This document shows, one piece after another, positions 62,552 through 64,000 of a stretch of DNA of 64,000 nucleotides. The stretch comes from Spirochaetae bacterium HGW-Spirochaetae-3 (GTDB lineage: Bacteria > Spirochaetota > Spirochaetia > Treponematales > UBA12059). The DNA lies in contig PGXV01000008.1 of assembly GCA_002839315.1 (NCBI GenBank), positions 167,707 to 231,706 on the forward strand. Direction: 5' to 3'. The translations under genes and the position numbers were made by a program. How positions within the stretch are numbered: the stretch's first letter is position 1; each line of letters begins with the position of its first letter. Below the pieces are notes generated by a model. That model searched no databases and was not told the DNA's origin. It saw only the letters and a program-made list of their open reading frames with translations.

Positions 62552-62656
62552 AGAATCCGCTCCTGCGATCAAGCTGACGAGAGTCTCATGGTCGCATGAC
62601 CCGGGTCGGCTGTCAATCGAAGCGAGCTAAATTATAGGATCGGGGCGAATTCCCCC

Positions 62657-63391
62657 CTACTCGGTCCACTTCACGTAGAACTCGAAGGGCCGCTCGAGCA
62701 CCATAGCGTCCAACGCGGGGATCGAAAGGCTCGCGGACCTGCCGGAAGAGCCGACGACGGCTTCGCCGCCCGTCTCGATGACCGCGCCGGGGAACGATAC
62801 GGTCAACGAGAACGACAGCCCGTCTATCGCGCTCGCCGCGGCCTTGCCCAGGAGCCCCGCGAGCATGGAACGGTATTCGTCGCGACTGACCGGATTGTCG
62901 TAGATGGCCGGCGGCTGAAGCGCCTCAAGAAGGTCGCCGTCGAGGCCCGGGAACAGCCGGGAAAGGGCGGCGGCGTTATCCCGGTCGGCGCGGAACCGCA
63001 AGGACGCCCAGCCCGGCCCACGGGCGTAGCGCAGTACGGCGGCTAGTTCCGCGTCGGCGGCGAGAAGGCTCCCCAGGTCTGCGACGTCGAACGAGCCGCG
63101 ATAGGCGCGCGCGGAGGGAGACGTCGAGGACCTGACGGCGACGCTCCTGGCCGACACCGACGACGCGACGGCCGCGGCGTCGAACATCGCGGTCCGCGAT
63201 GCGCCGGAAGCCGCGCCAGAGGCGGCGAATTGCCGTACCTTCGCCTCGACCGCGGCGGGTACCTCGATATTCAGCGACAGCGTCGCGGACTTGTCGGCGC
63301 GAACGGCCATATCGGCGGTCGCGCCGCAGGACGCCGCGATGACCGTAGCGAAAGAGACTAAAACGAGGCTTACGTGGTCGATGCGGCGCAT
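62657..63391 (-). CDS. Lipoprotein of unknown function
   Basis: A 244-residue lipoprotein with lipobox VIAASCGA (about 16-23). The first 100 mature residues are Ala/Ser-rich and low complexity; the C-terminal half (LRYARGPGWASLRFRADRDN .. SFSLTVSFPGAVIETGGEAV) looks like an LppM-like or similar beta-rich domain, not confirmed. AAGGAG lies before the ATG and a strong promoter upstream. It lies upstream of, and could share a transcript with, the phosphatase operon (105 bases between). Confidence 0.75.
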   Translation of the reverse strand: MRRIDHVSLVLVSFATVIAASCGATADMAVRADKSATLSLNIEVPAAVEAKVRQFAASGAASGASRTAMFDAAAVASSVSARSVAVRSSTSPSARAYRGSFDVADLGSLLAADAELAAVLRYARGPGWASLRFRADRDNAAALSRLFPGLDGDLLEALQPPAIYDNPVSRDEYRSMLAGLLGKAAASAIDGLSFSLTVSFPGAVIETGGEAVVGSSGRSASLSIPALDAMVLERPFEFYVKWTE

Positions 63392-63430
63392 GTACTCTCC
63401 TTGACGTGCCGTTCGGCCGACGGCTTTAAT

Positions 63431-63459
63431 AGTATACGGTTCGTCATGTAGTATGACAA
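63431..63459 (-). promoter_or_regulatory. Promoter of the 62657-63391 lipoprotein gene
   Basis: On the minus strand TTGTCA (63454-63459), 17-base spacer, TATACT (63431-63436), about 40 bases before the ATG. Nearby on the plus strand TATAAT at 63484-63489 could be the -10 box of the acyl-CoA synthetase gene, but it has no clear -35 box. Confidence 0.6.
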
Positions 63460-63565
63460 CGATCGGAGCCGAAGGTTACTCGATATAATGGGACGCAACC
63501 TTTCCGGGCGAGTCGTGTCTAAGACAGAAGCGTACTTCGCGCTTTCGAAAATGGAGGATGAAGAA

Positions 63566-64000
63566 ATGGCTGAACGCACTCCGTGGAAATTCCTGGACGA
63601 TTATAGGGGGAAGTATTTCTCGGGAGAATGGCCCACCCTGCCTGAACTCTTCAGGATAAGCGCCTCGCGGTACCCCGACCGCGCGTGCTTTACCGTATAC
63701 GAGCCGGACCGCGTGACGCTGACGTATGCCGAGGCCTTGGCCAGGATAGAGCGGCTCGCGGCGTTCCTGGCGTCCGAGGGCGTAAGGAAGGGCGACAAAA
63801 TTACCGTCACGGGCAAGAACTCCCCGGAGTGGGCGGTAGCCTACCTCGCGGCCCTGTTCGCCGGCGCGGTCGTCGTACCCGTCGATTACCAGATCAAGAT
63901 CGAGGAAATACAAGCCATCGTCAAGGCCTCCGACTCGGTCGCCGCCTTCGTCGACGAGGAGAAGTACGACGCGCTCGATCCGGCCAAGCTCGGCCTGCGC
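63566..64000 (+). CDS. Long-chain acyl-CoA synthetase (AMP-forming), 3'-truncated by the window edge
   Basis: The first 145 residues of an adenylate-forming enzyme. It begins MAERTPWKFLDDYRGKYF and shows RYPDRACFTVYEPDRVTLTY, RLAAFLASEGVRKGDKITVTG and KNSPEWAVAYLAALFAGAVV, the standard start of FadD-type ligases that activate fatty acids. The ATP-binding motifs lie beyond the window. GGAGG is eight bases before the ATG at 63566; an in-frame ATG 15 bases upstream lacks a site. Confidence 0.9.
   Translation, partial: MAERTPWKFLDDYRGKYFSGEWPTLPELFRISASRYPDRACFTVYEPDRVTLTYAEALARIERLAAFLASEGVRKGDKITVTGKNSPEWAVAYLAALFAGAVVVPVDYQIKIEEIQAIVKASDSVAAFVDEEKYDALDPAKLGLR

Overview
The window looks like a chromosomal segment of a high-GC, Gram-negative, motile, free-living or commensal spirochaete (Spirochaetaceae/Treponema-like). 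This is inferred from gene content and was not checked by a search. Clues are two chemotaxis receptors, lipoproteins with spirochaete-like loose lipoboxes, a diderm RND/TolC pump, histidine kinases with an N-terminal receiver and a HisKA_2-type dimerisation box, a DUF3798-type lipoprotein transporter, and SpoIIE-type phosphatases without sporulation genes. Most genes are about 60-66% GC by hand counts on sample lines. The accessory stretch from about 10.5 to 23.7 kb is lower, and parts of hsdS fall to 33-38%. Genes are tightly packed, with many ATGA/GTGA overlaps.

Layout. 1-8.9 kb: the end of a cobalamin-synthesis gene (cobD/cbiB), a minus-strand operon of receiver-histidine kinase, AhpD-like protein and chemotaxis receptor, a Bcp peroxiredoxin, a D-aminoacylase, and two unrecognised proteins. 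9.1-14.4 kb: a Ste24-like protease, then an operon of a FlgO/CsgG-like lipoprotein and a FecBCD/BtuFCD-type ABC importer. 14.4-20.4 kb: a complete type I restriction-modification system (hsdM-hsdS-hsdR). 20.4-23.6 kb: a conserved hypothetical gene, a 21-nt tandem repeat, and a second receiver-histidine kinase with an internal half-receiver duplication. 23.8-29.1 kb: a tripartite RND efflux operon. 29.1-34.7 kb: nitroreductase, methyltransferase-like protein, FtsK and UppP. A striking heptamer array and a G8 tract lie in front of the methyltransferase promoter.

34.9-39.3 kb: slyD, then a NusG_II / Gx-transporter / EcfT-like membrane triad resembling part of flavin-linked extracytosolic electron-transfer loci, then a NIT-domain chemotaxis receptor. 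39.3-47.6 kb: leuS and a DUF3798-type ABC transport operon with a palindromic operator candidate. 47.6-53.7 kb: Fe-S aldo/keto reductase, TraB-family protein, TPR lipoprotein, a large unknown protein and a small ORF without a normal start codon. 53.8-58.2 kb: GAF-GGDEF cyclase, ferredoxin, GH13 glucosidase, hotdog thioesterase and DHOD-like flavoprotein. 58.2-63.4 kb: a partner-switching operon with two SpoIIE-type phosphatases, STAS antagonist and RsbW-like kinase, plus a lipoprotein. The window ends inside an acyl-CoA synthetase.

The most interesting signals are non-coding or architectural: the GATTACA-type heptamer array with a homopolymer next to a promoter, echoed upstream of bcp; the duplicated half-receiver; the AT-rich specificity domains of HsdS; and the Eet-like triad. 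I saw no tRNA, rRNA, CRISPR array, insertion sequence or prophage.
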